64,000 nucleotides of DNA from Carboxylicivirga sediminis (GTDB taxonomy: Bacteria > Bacteroidota > Bacteroidia > Bacteroidales > Marinilabiliaceae): NCBI RefSeq assembly GCF_018156225.1, contig NZ_JAGTAR010000002.1, forward strand, positions 1 through 64,000, written 5' to 3'. The notes under the pieces are model-generated. The model was not told where the DNA came from. It saw only the letters and a list, made by a program, of their open reading frames with translations, and made no database searches. Below are positions 1-10,457 of this stretch, piece by piece; position 1 is the stretch's first letter; every line of letters starts with the position of its first letter. The translations under genes were made by a program, and so were the position numbers.

Positions 1-6
1 GTTCAC

Positions 7-20
7 CATAGCTCGCTATG
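7..20. repeat. short perfect inverted repeat upstream of gdhA
   Basis: A 6-bp perfect inverted repeat (CATAGC-TC-GCTATG) lies near the left edge. The remaining bases up to the gdhA start at 172 hold no convincing gene, and I found no TAnnTTTG -7 box there. It could be the edge of an upstream terminator or a chance palindrome. Confidence 0.25.
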
Positions 21-135
21 CTTTCACAAATATTCCTTGAAACTAAACATTTATAAGCGATTTGAGCCAGTAATTTTATGTCGAACTCAGGTTAAAAGGG
101 AGTAGCACCATGCATAACAATAAAAAAGAACATAG

Positions 136-1524
<1,389 letters not shown>

Positions 1525-1548
1525 GGAAACCTGCAATCTGTTCAGGTG

Positions 1549-1589
1549 ATTAACACCCGATAAACCAAGGAGGCTTGTCGGGTGTTAAT
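1549..1589 (+). terminator. hairpin after gdhA, possible terminator
   Basis: A 12-bp perfect stem (ATTAACACCCGA pairing with TCGGGTGTTAAT) encloses a 17-nt loop 24 nt after the gdhA stop. There is no strong T run directly after it, so it may be a weak terminator or a 3' stabilising stem rather than a classic intrinsic terminator. Confidence 0.5.
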
Positions 1590-1635
1590 GTGTTTGTACT
1601 GATTATAAATTACACAGTTTAAAGATCTAGTTGCT

Positions 1636-2148
1636 ATGAAGTATTTTCTTTTTATCCTTGCCGTGCTGGCAACCGCGTGTCAAACAAATCAACAGGTTGA
1701 TACAGCCACTCCGCACGCCTTTTCCTTCAGTATTGAAACCCGGCTTATCGGAACACCCGAAGCTGTGTACGACCAATTAACTGGTGACATCAGCCCGTGG
1801 TGGGATCATACCTTCTCCGAGACCCCGCACCAATTATATATAGAAGCAAAACCGGGTGGAGGCTTCTACGAAATCTTTGATGAATCGGGCGATGGCGTGC
1901 GCCATGCCGTTGTAACAGCTGCCCATCGCGGTAAACTTTTACGAATGGAAGGACCGCTGGGCTTAGCCGGTCATGCCCTCACGCTGGTAAGTACCTATCA
2001 CCTGTCTGCCGTTAATGACTCCACCCTGCTGAAGGTAGAGGTGCATGGGGCCGGTGAGTTTAAGGAAGAGTGGCCCAAAGTGATTGAAAGCGTGTGGCAC
2101 CATTTTATCATTGACCGCTTTCAGCCACATTGGGAGGAGCAACAGTAA
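1636..2148 (+). CDS. putative lipoprotein with SRPBCC/START-like fold
   Basis: This 170-residue protein starts with a short hydrophobic signal and a lipobox (LATAC, Cys at about 15), so it is predicted to be a lipoprotein. The body (FSIETRLIGTPEAVYDQLTGDISPWWDHTF, then PGGGFYEIFDE and LRMEGPLGL) follows the pattern of SRPBCC/activator-of-Hsp90-like domains, which form a hydrophobic ligand pocket. The ligand and role are unknown. It stands alone between gdhA and a convergent gene. A secreted, lipid-anchored SRPBCC protein is less usual than the cytosolic ones. The family call is by eye; the signal peptide is clear. Confidence 0.65.
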   Translation: MKYFLFILAVLATACQTNQQVDTATPHAFSFSIETRLIGTPEAVYDQLTGDISPWWDHTFSETPHQLYIEAKPGGGFYEIFDESGDGVRHAVVTAAHRGKLLRMEGPLGLAGHALTLVSTYHLSAVNDSTLLKVEVHGAGEFKEEWPKVIESVWHHFIIDRFQPHWEEQQ

Positions 2149-2154
2149 CAAAAT

Positions 2155-2190
2155 AAAGCCCGAACAGCAGTTGTTGTTCAGGCTTTCACA
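2155..2190. terminator. bidirectional hairpin between convergent genes
   Basis: The stem pairs AAAGCC-C-GAACA with TGTTC-A-GGCTTT, one mismatch in 12, around an 8-nt loop. On the minus strand it is followed by a T-rich stretch. It lies exactly between the convergent ends of the genes at 1636-2148 and 2209-3522. Confidence 0.55.
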
Positions 2191-2208
2191 TCCTACACTC
2201 AAACCTAT

Positions 2209-3522
2209 TTAGCTTTTCTTGTCCTTTTCAATCTTCACAAAAGCAATCTTTCCCCTTGTTTTAATAAGATGAAGACCATTTTTTGCATAGAGTTTCAACC
2301 AGTCATCCACATTTGCCTTATCACTTTTTATTGATGTATTAATAGTGTATTTTCCTGATAAATCTGTAACAACCGGATAGCGTATGGCTCTATTTGGTTC
2401 ATTAATGTACTCGCCATTTTGAGACACGTATAAAAGTTGATTTTCTATCAGAGATACTAATTCTGCGGCAGTGCAATTTTTATTAACAATAAACTCCTTA
2501 AAACTAACCGAACTACTTCCTTTTACATCAAATGCTTCATACCCTTCCTTTATTACACAGTCCTTCTCTGATATTTTTATTAGCTTATAAAAAACTACGT
2601 CCTTTTCATTTATAGAAATCTTTAAATTGAATGCTGCATTTAACTGCCCTAATAATATTTTTCTATAATCTCCGGCAAAATTAGAACAGGAGAAATCAAT
2701 GTTATACAAGTTTAATGGGCTAAAGGAATTAATATAGTTCAGCTCTTCATCAAAAATAAATCTTGCTTTTGTCAAATTAGCAAATGCGTATTGATACAAC
2801 GTAAGAATAGTTGCTTTAGTAATAGTGCAACTATTAATTATCTGAAATGTATCCACTAATGCATTTCCTTGCCATCCGTTAATGATTTGTTTTGGCACTT
2901 TGACATCTAACATCTCCATTTTCATTTGCCTATCTGCGACATTCGAATTCCTTAACTCAAATGACACCAATGCTTTATTTATCTTTGTAGACTTTGCTAT
3001 TTCATCACTTTTTGTTTTACATTCAATCACAGGTAAATGTGGTTTACCTCCATTAATAAGTTCAGTAATTATTTCATTTGTAATATAACCTGGAATAGTG
3101 TTAGCATGAATTTGTCCATTTTTATCTATTAAAATCGAATATGGAATTGCATTATGCGGAAATACTTTCGACAAAGACCTGTCCTTATCATAAATAAAAT
3201 CAAAGGGAAAGTTGTTATCAGAAATGAATGCATTTATTCGGTTTATAGGTTCAATTGACACACAAACAATCTGAAGCTCATCTCCAAACTTTGCTTTAAG
3301 TTCTTTTAAATGGTGCATTGCCTCAATACAAGGGCCGCACGAGGTTGACCAAAACTCAATAATAATAACCTTATCATTATTTTTATTGATGAAGTCATAA
3401 TCAACACAAGTGCCTCCTTTTACCTGCTGCCAATTAATATGATTAGTTTTTTGACTAATCTCACTTGGAGGTTGACAAGAAAAGAATAAAATAATAAAGC
3501 TAAGGAATGATATAAGTCGCAT
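2209..3522 (-). CDS. thioredoxin-like (TlpA family) lipoprotein with C-terminal DUF3738-like domain
   Basis: This 437-residue protein has a signal peptide with a lipobox ending FFSC (Cys 16), then a TlpA/thioredoxin domain with the redox motif SCGPC (Cys 62 and Cys 65). The remaining two thirds resemble the DUF3738/TIGR03435 family: the sequence around VVTDLSGKYTINTSI, a DDWLKLYAKNGLHLIK stretch, then a last strand. The expected place of action is the periplasm, membrane anchored, as a thiol oxidoreductase or reductase. It is the last gene of the minus-strand series that begins with the ECF sigma factor at 15757. A gap of about 150 bp separates it from the upstream protease, so it may be transcribed separately. 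Fusion of a redox domain to a DUF3738-like domain suggests the latter recognises a client. The second domain assignment is tentative. Confidence 0.7.
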   Translation of the reverse strand: MRLISFLSFIILFFSCQPPSEISQKTNHINWQQVKGGTCVDYDFINKNNDKVIIIEFWSTSCGPCIEAMHHLKELKAKFGDELQIVCVSIEPINRINAFISDNNFPFDFIYDKDRSLSKVFPHNAIPYSILIDKNGQIHANTIPGYITNEIITELINGGKPHLPVIECKTKSDEIAKSTKINKALVSFELRNSNVADRQMKMEMLDVKVPKQIINGWQGNALVDTFQIINSCTITKATILTLYQYAFANLTKARFIFDEELNYINSFSPLNLYNIDFSCSNFAGDYRKILLGQLNAAFNLKISINEKDVVFYKLIKISEKDCVIKEGYEAFDVKGSSSVSFKEFIVNKNCTAAELVSLIENQLLYVSQNGEYINEPNRAIRYPVVTDLSGKYTINTSIKSDKANVDDWLKLYAKNGLHLIKTRGKIAFVKIEKDKKS

Positions 3523-3618
3523 AGTTTAAAAATTAAGTGTTAGCAGCAATTCTTCCCCCTTTAAAGACTTAAACTGGCCAAGCATCTCAGGATAACGATA
3601 AACAGGCATCACTCAACT

Positions 3619-3654
3619 CAATAACCCGAACACATCACAATGCCCGGGCTATTG
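3619..3654 (-). terminator. hairpin after the protease gene
   Basis: CAATA-A-CCCG pairs with CGGG-C-TATTG (9 of 10), and a GGCATC/GATGCC pair flanks it. It lies just downstream of the minus-strand protease stop. No T tract is present, so the terminator role is uncertain. Confidence 0.35.
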
Positions 3655-3672
3655 ATGCCAAATAACAAAAAC

Positions 3673-4605
3673 CTATTTAATCAATTCCTTCAATTGGCTT
3701 ACGGGAATTATTTCATTAATGGTCATCTGATAAATTCCTCCGTTAGGACCATATGTGATGTTTTGAGTACCAGCAACGATACCTATAACATTGCCACTTT
3801 TATCCATAATGGGAGCACCACTTGAGCCGGCGGCAAAGTTTGCCGAGATGCTCTGACGGATTTTTGAAGAACCAGGTTTGAAATAGGTTCGATTGATATC
3901 TCCTTGTGTATAAGAGTAAAATCGTCCATCAGGATGGCTGATTAAATTCACATGCTCACCTGTAACCTTTTGATTACCTAGGCTTAATGCATTTAAAATC
4001 TTGCCCTTTGTATCAATCTTAAAAACAGCCAAATCATCCTTTTTACTACCGGCCAAAACTTCCGTCACAGGATATACATTCCTTTCGCTATCCATCACAA
4101 AAAAGGTCGTGTAATTATTCGGGCGCGATGGATCGTAGGATTTAAACACATGGTAATTTGTCACGCAAATGCCATCATCAGAAATAACAAAAGCAGATGC
4201 TGCACTAATATGATCCTTAGGACAATGACCACATTTATACATCTTGCCCATCAATAGTACGCCACTTTTAAATTGCTGATAAAATGCAGCTCCGTTATAT
4301 ACCTCATTTACCTGAGGCTTAACGCTCACCTTACAAGATGTATTATTTATCTGTTCCTTGAATGTATTGCTTTCGGTGCCACCGTGTTCCTTATAATATT
4401 CTGATGCCTTAATCTCAAATTCTCTGATTAGTTCAGCATCGTTTATAGGTTCTTCTTCTAATAAATACTCACCACTAGTATGATCTGATGTAGCTTTTAT
4501 GGTTGATTCATTACAATTACATAATAATAATAATCCCATGGCTAATAACACTATTGATAAGACATAGGATTGTTTGAGTTTTTCTACTTTACTTAACATG
4601 CTCAA
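3673..4605 (-). CDS. trypsin-like serine protease, predicted lipoprotein
   Basis: The 310-residue protein has an N-terminal hydrophobic segment (about 14-29) ending in LLLCNC, a likely lipobox. The C-terminal half carries a trypsin/DegP-type triad in order: His 152 in TNYHVF, Asp 191 in DDLAVFKI, and Ser 262 in GSSGAP. No PDZ domain follows; the chain ends about 48 residues after the serine. A CGHC pair at about 135-138 sits just before the protease core and could be a disulfide or metal site. It is expected to cleave proteins in the periplasm or at the cell surface. It lies between a small lipoprotein gene and the TlpA-DUF3738 gene, downstream of a SusC/SusD locus, so it may process the imported or bound cargo; that is inference. 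Confidence 0.8.
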   Translation of the reverse strand: MSMLSKVEKLKQSYVLSIVLLAMGLLLLCNCNESTIKATSDHTSGEYLLEEEPINDAELIREFEIKASEYYKEHGGTESNTFKEQINNTSCKVSVKPQVNEVYNGAAFYQQFKSGVLLMGKMYKCGHCPKDHISAASAFVISDDGICVTNYHVFKSYDPSRPNNYTTFFVMDSERNVYPVTEVLAGSKKDDLAVFKIDTKGKILNALSLGNQKVTGEHVNLISHPDGRFYSYTQGDINRTYFKPGSSKIRQSISANFAAGSSGAPIMDKSGNVIGIVAGTQNITYGPNGGIYQMTINEIIPVSQLKELIK

Positions 4606-4662
4606 TTTCTATTTAGACAAACACCGGTACACATAGCTTATACCGATATAAATATTTCTTTG

Positions 4663-5109
4663 CTACCTTCTTTTAACTTTATAATCAACAATTCTGATTC
4701 TTCCAGGAAATTCCTTTCTCATATGGAATGTCTCTGTTGTATGACCATTTTCGTATTCATTCTCAAAAACGAAGAAGTAAACTGAAGAAGAATTTGTACC
4801 TGATTCTGTTTTCCATTCCTTTATATATCGATGCTTCAAGTAACCAAGTTGCTCTCTTAGCTCAGACAGAAAAACTACTAGTTGCTGCATCTCGAACTGC
4901 TTAATATACTCATTGCTAAACATTCCGAGCATTTGATCTATATCAGCTGCGTTTTGATAAGAATAAAACTTTTTTACTATCTGTTCCGAATCGAATTTGT
5001 CCTCAATGCTATTAGTTTGAGACCTTTCAACATTAAAAATACAACCTGATAAGAACAATAATAAAATCAGTCCTAAAACCTGTTTCTTACTTCTCTCGTT
5101 CATAATCAT
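4663..5109 (-). CDS. small lipoprotein of unknown function
   Basis: This 148-residue protein has a hydrophobic N-terminus with a lipobox (LFLSGC) and a mature part rich in charged residues. The mature sequence (IVKKFYSYQNAADIDQML, then a stretch ending in a basic tail VDYKVKRR) resembles NTF2-like or DUF4019-type lipoproteins, but I cannot name the family with certainty. It starts about 31 bp after the TlpA lipoprotein gene and precedes the serine protease by about 57 bp, so these three may share a transcript. An alternative start two codons later (the second Met) is possible. Confidence 0.6.
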   Translation of the reverse strand: MIMNERSKKQVLGLILLLFLSGCIFNVERSQTNSIEDKFDSEQIVKKFYSYQNAADIDQMLGMFSNEYIKQFEMQQLVVFLSELREQLGYLKHRYIKEWKTESGTNSSSVYFFVFENEYENGHTTETFHMRKEFPGRIRIVDYKVKRR

Positions 5110-5140
5110 TTTTGTTAATTAAGATTCATTATCACCTTGT

Positions 5141-6535
5141 TTACAACAAATCTTTAATCATTGCCTCAGCTTTTATATTGCTTGGTCTTGGAGCATCAGT
5201 CGATACTACCTTACCTTCTTTATCAAATAGCATAAACCTTGGAATAGAGTTGATGCGATAGGCCTTGGCAAACGGAGAATTAAATGCATCGTCGGCAATT
5301 AGCTGAACACCTTTTAAAGATTCGTCTTTTACAAAATGCTTCCATTCACCTATCTTCTTAGGACTATCTAACGATATACTTAAAAACACCACATCCTTAT
5401 TGTGATATTTTTGTTCCAATTTCTTTAATGCAGGTATTTCACCTTTACATGGCGCACACCAGGTTGCCCATGCATCAACATACACAACTTTACCTTTAAA
5501 GTCAGATAACTTTACACTCTTATTATTAATGTCTTTCCCTTCTATATCAAACGCATCTGAGCCAATTGTAAAGCTATTGATAGATAATTCATACTCTTCA
5601 ACTTTAGTCTTTAAGTATTCATTTCCTAAATAAGGTTCAATGAGCTTCTTATAATCCAAAAAGCTCTTATCCAGTGATTGAAAGCGTTCAATGTTTTCTA
5701 CCCCAAAATATCCTTTTAAAAGTGGATGCTCTATTTGTTCAAGTTCTGTTTCGTACCAATTGGCCTTAGCTTCTTCTGGTAACGAAATCATTTTAAACAT
5801 AACGAATCTACGCATACAACTGTATCCAGCAGGCAACTCGAGGATACGTTCTGTAGACAATTCCTTTTGATTTAACAGGTAATCATAATACTCAGGAAAA
5901 TCTGATGGTTCGGGGTGCTTTGTGCGAGGTGTGTACAACATTGATAAAGCAGCATTATTCATATCTACTTCAACCATAAGTTTCATCAACTCTTCAAAGT
6001 TGGCATCCGATACACTGATCTTATTCGTAAAATCAGTTGCCTCATTCACAAATGTTGGCAGCAACGGAAAAAAATGGGTATAATTTAACTGATTATAACG
6101 AAAGCCATGTGAATATGTAAAAACAGAATCGATGTAAGTATTCCATTCTGAAAGCAGGATATTTTTATCACAATTAGACTTGAGCAATTCGTATTTACCA
6201 TCTGTTAGGTGAATATCCAGCTCAACACCACCGTCCAGATAATAGCGTTTAAGGTTATGGTCCTCACGAACGAGTTGCTGCTGTTCTGTCCAAACAACAT
6301 TGATAACATATAATTCGGGATGATCAACTGGCCATGAGAAGCCAAATTTTCCATCCGGCTGAATAGTAGCTGTTGCAATTTTACTGGTTTGTCCATGTTC
6401 CACCTTACAGAGGTGAATCTCTTTGCCGGTTCGTTCGCCTTCATAATGCCCTCTGATAGTGGCATACTCCGACTTATTGGCGTGACATGCCCCTAACATT
6501 AAGGCACAGAATAGTAAGGCTGTAATGAATTTCAT
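5141..6535 (-). CDS. TlpA-family thiol:disulfide lipoprotein
   Basis: The 464-residue protein has a signal peptide and lipobox (LMLGAC), then a DUF4369-like N-terminal region (ATIRGHYEG onward) and a helical linker. A thioredoxin domain closes it, with WCAPC (Cys 360 and Cys 363) and the cis-proline loop INSIPRF. This is the standard architecture of Bacteroidota TlpA/ResA-like periplasmic reductases. It follows the PKD-like lipoprotein gene of the SusC/SusD series after a gap of about 230 bp that holds a hairpin, so it may have its own promoter or be expressed at lower level. Redox action on a periplasmic client is inferred from the motif; the client is unknown. Confidence 0.85.
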   Translation of the reverse strand: MKFITALLFCALMLGACHANKSEYATIRGHYEGERTGKEIHLCKVEHGQTSKIATATIQPDGKFGFSWPVDHPELYVINVVWTEQQQLVREDHNLKRYYLDGGVELDIHLTDGKYELLKSNCDKNILLSEWNTYIDSVFTYSHGFRYNQLNYTHFFPLLPTFVNEATDFTNKISVSDANFEELMKLMVEVDMNNAALSMLYTPRTKHPEPSDFPEYYDYLLNQKELSTERILELPAGYSCMRRFVMFKMISLPEEAKANWYETELEQIEHPLLKGYFGVENIERFQSLDKSFLDYKKLIEPYLGNEYLKTKVEEYELSINSFTIGSDAFDIEGKDINNKSVKLSDFKGKVVYVDAWATWCAPCKGEIPALKKLEQKYHNKDVVFLSISLDSPKKIGEWKHFVKDESLKGVQLIADDAFNSPFAKAYRINSIPRFMLFDKEGKVVSTDAPRPSNIKAEAMIKDLL

Positions 6536-6672
6536 ACAGTTATGTTTATTAGAAAAAATTAAAAGTGGAGAGAAGAGTTAAAAATGTATTTCGTTATACT
6601 GCGTTTTGTGTGTCAAAAAATCACATTCTCTTCCGTGCTAAATTATAAGCACTGATTAGTACCTTTTATAAA

Positions 6673-6720
6673 GCAAAGCCGGCATACAAATGATGAACAT
6701 CTTGTGAACACCGGCTTCGC
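6673..6720 (-). terminator. imperfect inverted repeat after the SusC/SusD series
   Basis: GCAAAGCCGG pairs with CCGGCTTCGC (9 of 10) around a 28-nt spacer, 46 bp past the stop of the PKD-like lipoprotein gene on the minus strand. The spacer itself contains small self-complementary pieces. It could attenuate transcription into the TlpA gene. Confidence 0.35.
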
Positions 6721-6765
6721 TTAGCAGACGCTTATTAAAACTTAAGCAAAATCCTTAATCCCGAA

Positions 6766-8250
6766 TTACAGTTTTGAAATCATATCAATAACTTTACCAC
6801 AAACATGTTCGTATTTTTTGTCTAAAGTTCCATCCGGGTTATAATAATAAATTGAGCCCGGCTTATCAACGGTAGAGTCATAACTGCCTACAATAAATTT
6901 ATTATCAGCCAAAGACCAGCCTACTTGCTTGGTTTCCATCTTCAAGTACGAAATCTGCTGACCTTCTGGCAGTTCAAATGCAACTACAGGCATTTCTGTT
7001 GGTGCATCAAAATTATATTTATAAACCTTATTGCCCGAAGAGAAGTAAAAATACCTTTGAGAGTATGATGGAACAAAAATACTTTGGTCATCAATTAATG
7101 CAGTTCCAACAAATTCACGTTTAGCTTTTAGGTTAAAAGTTAGGGCTCCAAATCCCGCAGCATTAATTACTGTTTCATTAACCTTTCCATCTTCCCTGGT
7201 AAAGATATAGGTATCAATTCCATAAAAGGCGTATTTACCTGGTTCCCCAGCCATAAACAAACATTCACCAGGTACCGCAACCGGTTCACCATCGATTTGT
7301 AATTTGCTTGTTATACCTTGCGAACCAGCAATATATAATGTGCCCGGATCGGTGCCATGGATTAACGACAATCCCCAACATATTTCATTAGCTCTGTCGA
7401 CCGACTCATCCAAATCTGGAGATTTAAGACCAATATATGGGTTATAATCACCTGCTCCCCACTTATTTGTATAATGGTAAGATCCATTAATAACGGTATA
7501 AAAATCACCACTATTTGGTTCAAACTTAAACCAATCCACAACTATTGGCTCGCTTCCCAGGTAGCCTTCGTGAAAACATTTACTGGCCGGCCACTTGTAT
7601 TGCACCTCGTTCAAATCCAAAACAGCGCCCACAGTTTCGGGATCGGATGTAAAAATAATTAACTCGGTTCCGCCAGATGGCGAGTAAGATTCCATACCAA
7701 AAGGTTTGCCCTTAAGAGGCATTCCTGTGGCTTTCTCGTAAAAGTTATCAATCGTATTCCAGTTATTCCTAACCATAAACAAATCACTATTACCATCCCC
7801 TTCTTCGGTAAGAAAGTAATAACCATATTGATAGGCGTTTTGAACCCGGATTTTAAAACCAAGTTTTTTAGCTACGCCCGTCGAATTTTCTATTACTTTA
7901 AATGTTGCAAATAAATCAGTATAAGGCACTTCATGATTAGCAACATATTCCAAATCTTTATCTGTTGAAATAACTAATTCAGTGTTCTCATATGCTCCAC
8001 TTTGTTCATTATAAGCCGAATGATTAACAGCCCACTCGTAACTGAAATCACTTTCTTGCCCCAATTTGAAAAGAAGCACAGGACTAATACGCAAAGTATC
8101 TTCGTACTTGGTTATACTATACATCTCTTCAATTCCACCTACTCCAACTACCTCATTCGGATCTACATAGGTGTAATTACCGTTATCTTGGAGACATCCA
8201 TAAAAGGCCAATAGAATGGCCAAATGGATATATACTATTTTAAATTTCAT
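6766..8250 (-). CDS. PKD-like family surface lipoprotein
   Basis: The 494-residue product starts with a signal peptide and lipobox (LAFYGC). The sequence (NGNYTYVDPNEV near the N-terminus, then a PKD-like strand set with FSYEWAVN, and a repetitive beta-propeller-like remainder with GSYDSTVDKPGSIYYYNPDG near the end) matches the Bacteroidota PKD-like lipoproteins found downstream of SusC/SusD and DUF4843 genes. It is expected on the cell surface as an extra ligand-binding subunit. It lies 19 bp after the DUF4843 gene and is surely in the same operon. No catalytic motif was seen. Confidence 0.75.
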   Translation of the reverse strand: MKFKIVYIHLAILLAFYGCLQDNGNYTYVDPNEVVGVGGIEEMYSITKYEDTLRISPVLLFKLGQESDFSYEWAVNHSAYNEQSGAYENTELVISTDKDLEYVANHEVPYTDLFATFKVIENSTGVAKKLGFKIRVQNAYQYGYYFLTEEGDGNSDLFMVRNNWNTIDNFYEKATGMPLKGKPFGMESYSPSGGTELIIFTSDPETVGAVLDLNEVQYKWPASKCFHEGYLGSEPIVVDWFKFEPNSGDFYTVINGSYHYTNKWGAGDYNPYIGLKSPDLDESVDRANEICWGLSLIHGTDPGTLYIAGSQGITSKLQIDGEPVAVPGECLFMAGEPGKYAFYGIDTYIFTREDGKVNETVINAAGFGALTFNLKAKREFVGTALIDDQSIFVPSYSQRYFYFSSGNKVYKYNFDAPTEMPVVAFELPEGQQISYLKMETKQVGWSLADNKFIVGSYDSTVDKPGSIYYYNPDGTLDKKYEHVCGKVIDMISKL

Positions 8251-8269
8251 TTGTTAGCAGTTTAAATTA

Positions 8270-8986
8270 TCAATACTGAAAATAAAGTCGGTTCCCATCT
8301 TCATCGTATGTTGGATTTTCATTAAACCAAATTCGTGTTTCCTTTACGTACTCATCAAGGGCAGCCGTTTGCTCTGGATACCAATTAGGAGAATCAACCT
8401 TTGCTATTTCAATAAATTTTTTACATTTCAAAGAATGATATGCTCCAGCCTTATAATGCAGGTAATTAGCCTCCCAAAATGGAGGTGGCGTATCAAGGTT
8501 ATCAGTAATATTAACTATAAATGATTTAAACTCATCCAGCCCCTCTACAAAGTCATCCGTCGATTCAAATTGCAATTGAATTCGGTATGTACTATCCTGG
8601 AGCGACTCATCCCGGTTAATATATACTTCCAACCAGGTACGTGTGGTATCGGCAGGCAATTCATACTTCTCTTTCAATTCATAATGTTCACCCAGTGTTG
8701 CAGTCGTACCAGATTCAACAGGGGCTACTTTGTAATACCTTGTAGCGCTATTTGGCATTCCCAAGAGCCTGACCTGTACTCTTAAAGTATCAATTACTTT
8801 TTCATCCGGGTAAAACATAAAGTTGATATACAAACTATCAGCCTCTTTCCCTTCAATACCTGGCATAATAAAGTTAAGTGCATTATAATTTTCATCATAA
8901 AGCATCCGTTCATTCTTCTCGCATGACAGGCACATGGCCAGTGTCAATGCGATTAAAATTATATTAATTAGTTTCATATTCATCAA
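8270..8986 (-). CDS. DUF4843-type lipoprotein
   Basis: The 238-residue product has a signal peptide with a lipobox ending CLSC and a beta-rich body (YINFMFYPDEK, then DTLRVQVRLLG and DTTRTWLEVYINRDESLQDSTYRI). This matches DUF4843 proteins, which in this phylum sit between SusD and PKD-like lipoproteins. It is separated by 8 bp from SusD and 19 bp from the PKD-like gene. The function is unknown; the position implies a surface subunit of the importer. The start chosen (MMNMKL) could also be the third Met, three codons later. Confidence 0.75.
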   Translation of the reverse strand: MMNMKLINIILIALTLAMCLSCEKNERMLYDENYNALNFIMPGIEGKEADSLYINFMFYPDEKVIDTLRVQVRLLGMPNSATRYYKVAPVESGTTATLGEHYELKEKYELPADTTRTWLEVYINRDESLQDSTYRIQLQFESTDDFVEGLDEFKSFIVNITDNLDTPPPFWEANYLHYKAGAYHSLKCKKFIEIAKVDSPNWYPEQTAALDEYVKETRIWFNENPTYDEDGNRLYFQY

Positions 8987-8994
8987 ATTTTGTA

Positions 8995-10404
8995 TTAACG
9001 ACCACCAAATTGAATTTCATTTGCAGGCAATGGGAGTGTATATTTAGCGTCATTCATTGGCATATTTGTACCATCAGCTGCTACTATTGTACCCATGTTC
9101 ATCCTTTTGTAATAGTAAAACAGTTGCCCCTCGCTATAAAACTCTTTTTCATATTCACTCTGTAGTGCCTTTTGAAATTGACTGAAGTCAGCATTTTCAT
9201 CCAGAGGGCTTGCTTCCCTTACAGTCTTTAGCATGTTTAAAGTCGTAATGGCCAAACCAAGATCATACTCTGCCTGAGCTTCGGCAAGAATCAAATACAT
9301 TTCAGGCAGTCTGATAATCGGAATAGAAGGATCTTTGTATAAGTGTTCTTCATTAGCCGATGAAGGTCTTTTATACTTATTGATCATCGTCACTGTCCCT
9401 GAAACTATACCCTTCTTTTCAAACCAGTATTTAAATCGGACATCTGTTCCATCGTACCAATCAGCCATTCTGAATGAAGCCATTAAATCATCACTATCTT
9501 CTAAATCACCAATATTGAAATAATTCGAGTATAAATTAGACATACGAAGAGTATATAATCCAAATATATGCTCATTGTAGTATGTATAATCATTATAAAG
9601 GAGTATCTCATCACCATTAACGAATGCAAACCGCTCTGAATCGATAACTTCCGAAGCATATTTTTCGGCGTTAGCATAATCTTTTGAATAAAGGTGAACG
9701 CGCGCCAGAAGAGCTGCAACCGCATAGGCATTTAATCGATTCTCACGGTGTATATTGCCTCTTTCACCTTCAGTTTTAATTTCATCTACTTCCAATAGGT
9801 GATAAGCTGTTTCCAAATCATCGATTATTAACCCCATGGTTGCGTCGGTGGAGAGCTGCGCTGTTACATCTTTTTTAAATTCCGTTACATAGGGTATCCC
9901 TTTAAAATTGGAATCACTCAGATATGGCAGATTAAATAAGCGCAGCATATCAAAGTGAACCAAAGCCCTGATTGCCACAGCCTCACCATAAATATAACTT
10001 TTGGTATCCCCTGTAAAAATAAGGTCATCAGCCGTCTCTATATGTTCAATTAAAGTATTACAATTGGCAATAATGTTATAGGCTTTCGACCAAATACTTG
10101 AAATCTCATTTTGGATAAACTCCGTCTCATAATTATGATACGCTAAGTCAATGTATTGATGATCTGAAAATATAAAGTAATTCTGGGCCATCACATCCAC
10201 AAAACCAGCCGTCAGATTTTTACCATAAACTGCATTTTCGCTCATCATCAGGTAGATGCCGTTTAAAGCATCCATATAACCGTCTTCGGTTTCAAAGAGG
10301 TTATCTTGCGACACCTCTGATATCGGCTGAACATCCAGCCAATCCTGACATGAGCCCAAACTAATGCCAAGAATTGTTATAACTATTAAAGTATATTTTT
10401 TCAT
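8995..10404 (-). CDS. RagB/SusD family nutrient-binding outer-membrane lipoprotein
   Basis: This is the surface lid that captures ligand and hands it to its SusC partner. The N-terminus reads MKKYTLIVITILGISLGSCQDWLDVQP, a signal peptide with lipobox followed by the typical SusD start (CxDWLDV-P). TPR-like helices follow (AVAIRALVHFDMLRLF), and the C-terminal part carries the RagB/SusD signature LPEMYLILAEAQAEY. I chose the ATG at 10404 because it begins the signal peptide; an in-frame ATG nine codons upstream (10431) gives a 478-residue form. It is transcribed 53 bp after the SusC gene. The ligand cannot be read from the sequence. Confidence 0.9.
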   Translation of the reverse strand: MKKYTLIVITILGISLGSCQDWLDVQPISEVSQDNLFETEDGYMDALNGIYLMMSENAVYGKNLTAGFVDVMAQNYFIFSDHQYIDLAYHNYETEFIQNEISSIWSKAYNIIANCNTLIEHIETADDLIFTGDTKSYIYGEAVAIRALVHFDMLRLFNLPYLSDSNFKGIPYVTEFKKDVTAQLSTDATMGLIIDDLETAYHLLEVDEIKTEGERGNIHRENRLNAYAVAALLARVHLYSKDYANAEKYASEVIDSERFAFVNGDEILLYNDYTYYNEHIFGLYTLRMSNLYSNYFNIGDLEDSDDLMASFRMADWYDGTDVRFKYWFEKKGIVSGTVTMINKYKRPSSANEEHLYKDPSIPIIRLPEMYLILAEAQAEYDLGLAITTLNMLKTVREASPLDENADFSQFQKALQSEYEKEFYSEGQLFYYYKRMNMGTIVAADGTNMPMNDAKYTLPLPANEIQFGGR

Positions 10405-10457
10405 CTGTATAGTTTTACAATTGAGTATCATTATCGTAATAATGATAGACAGCCATA

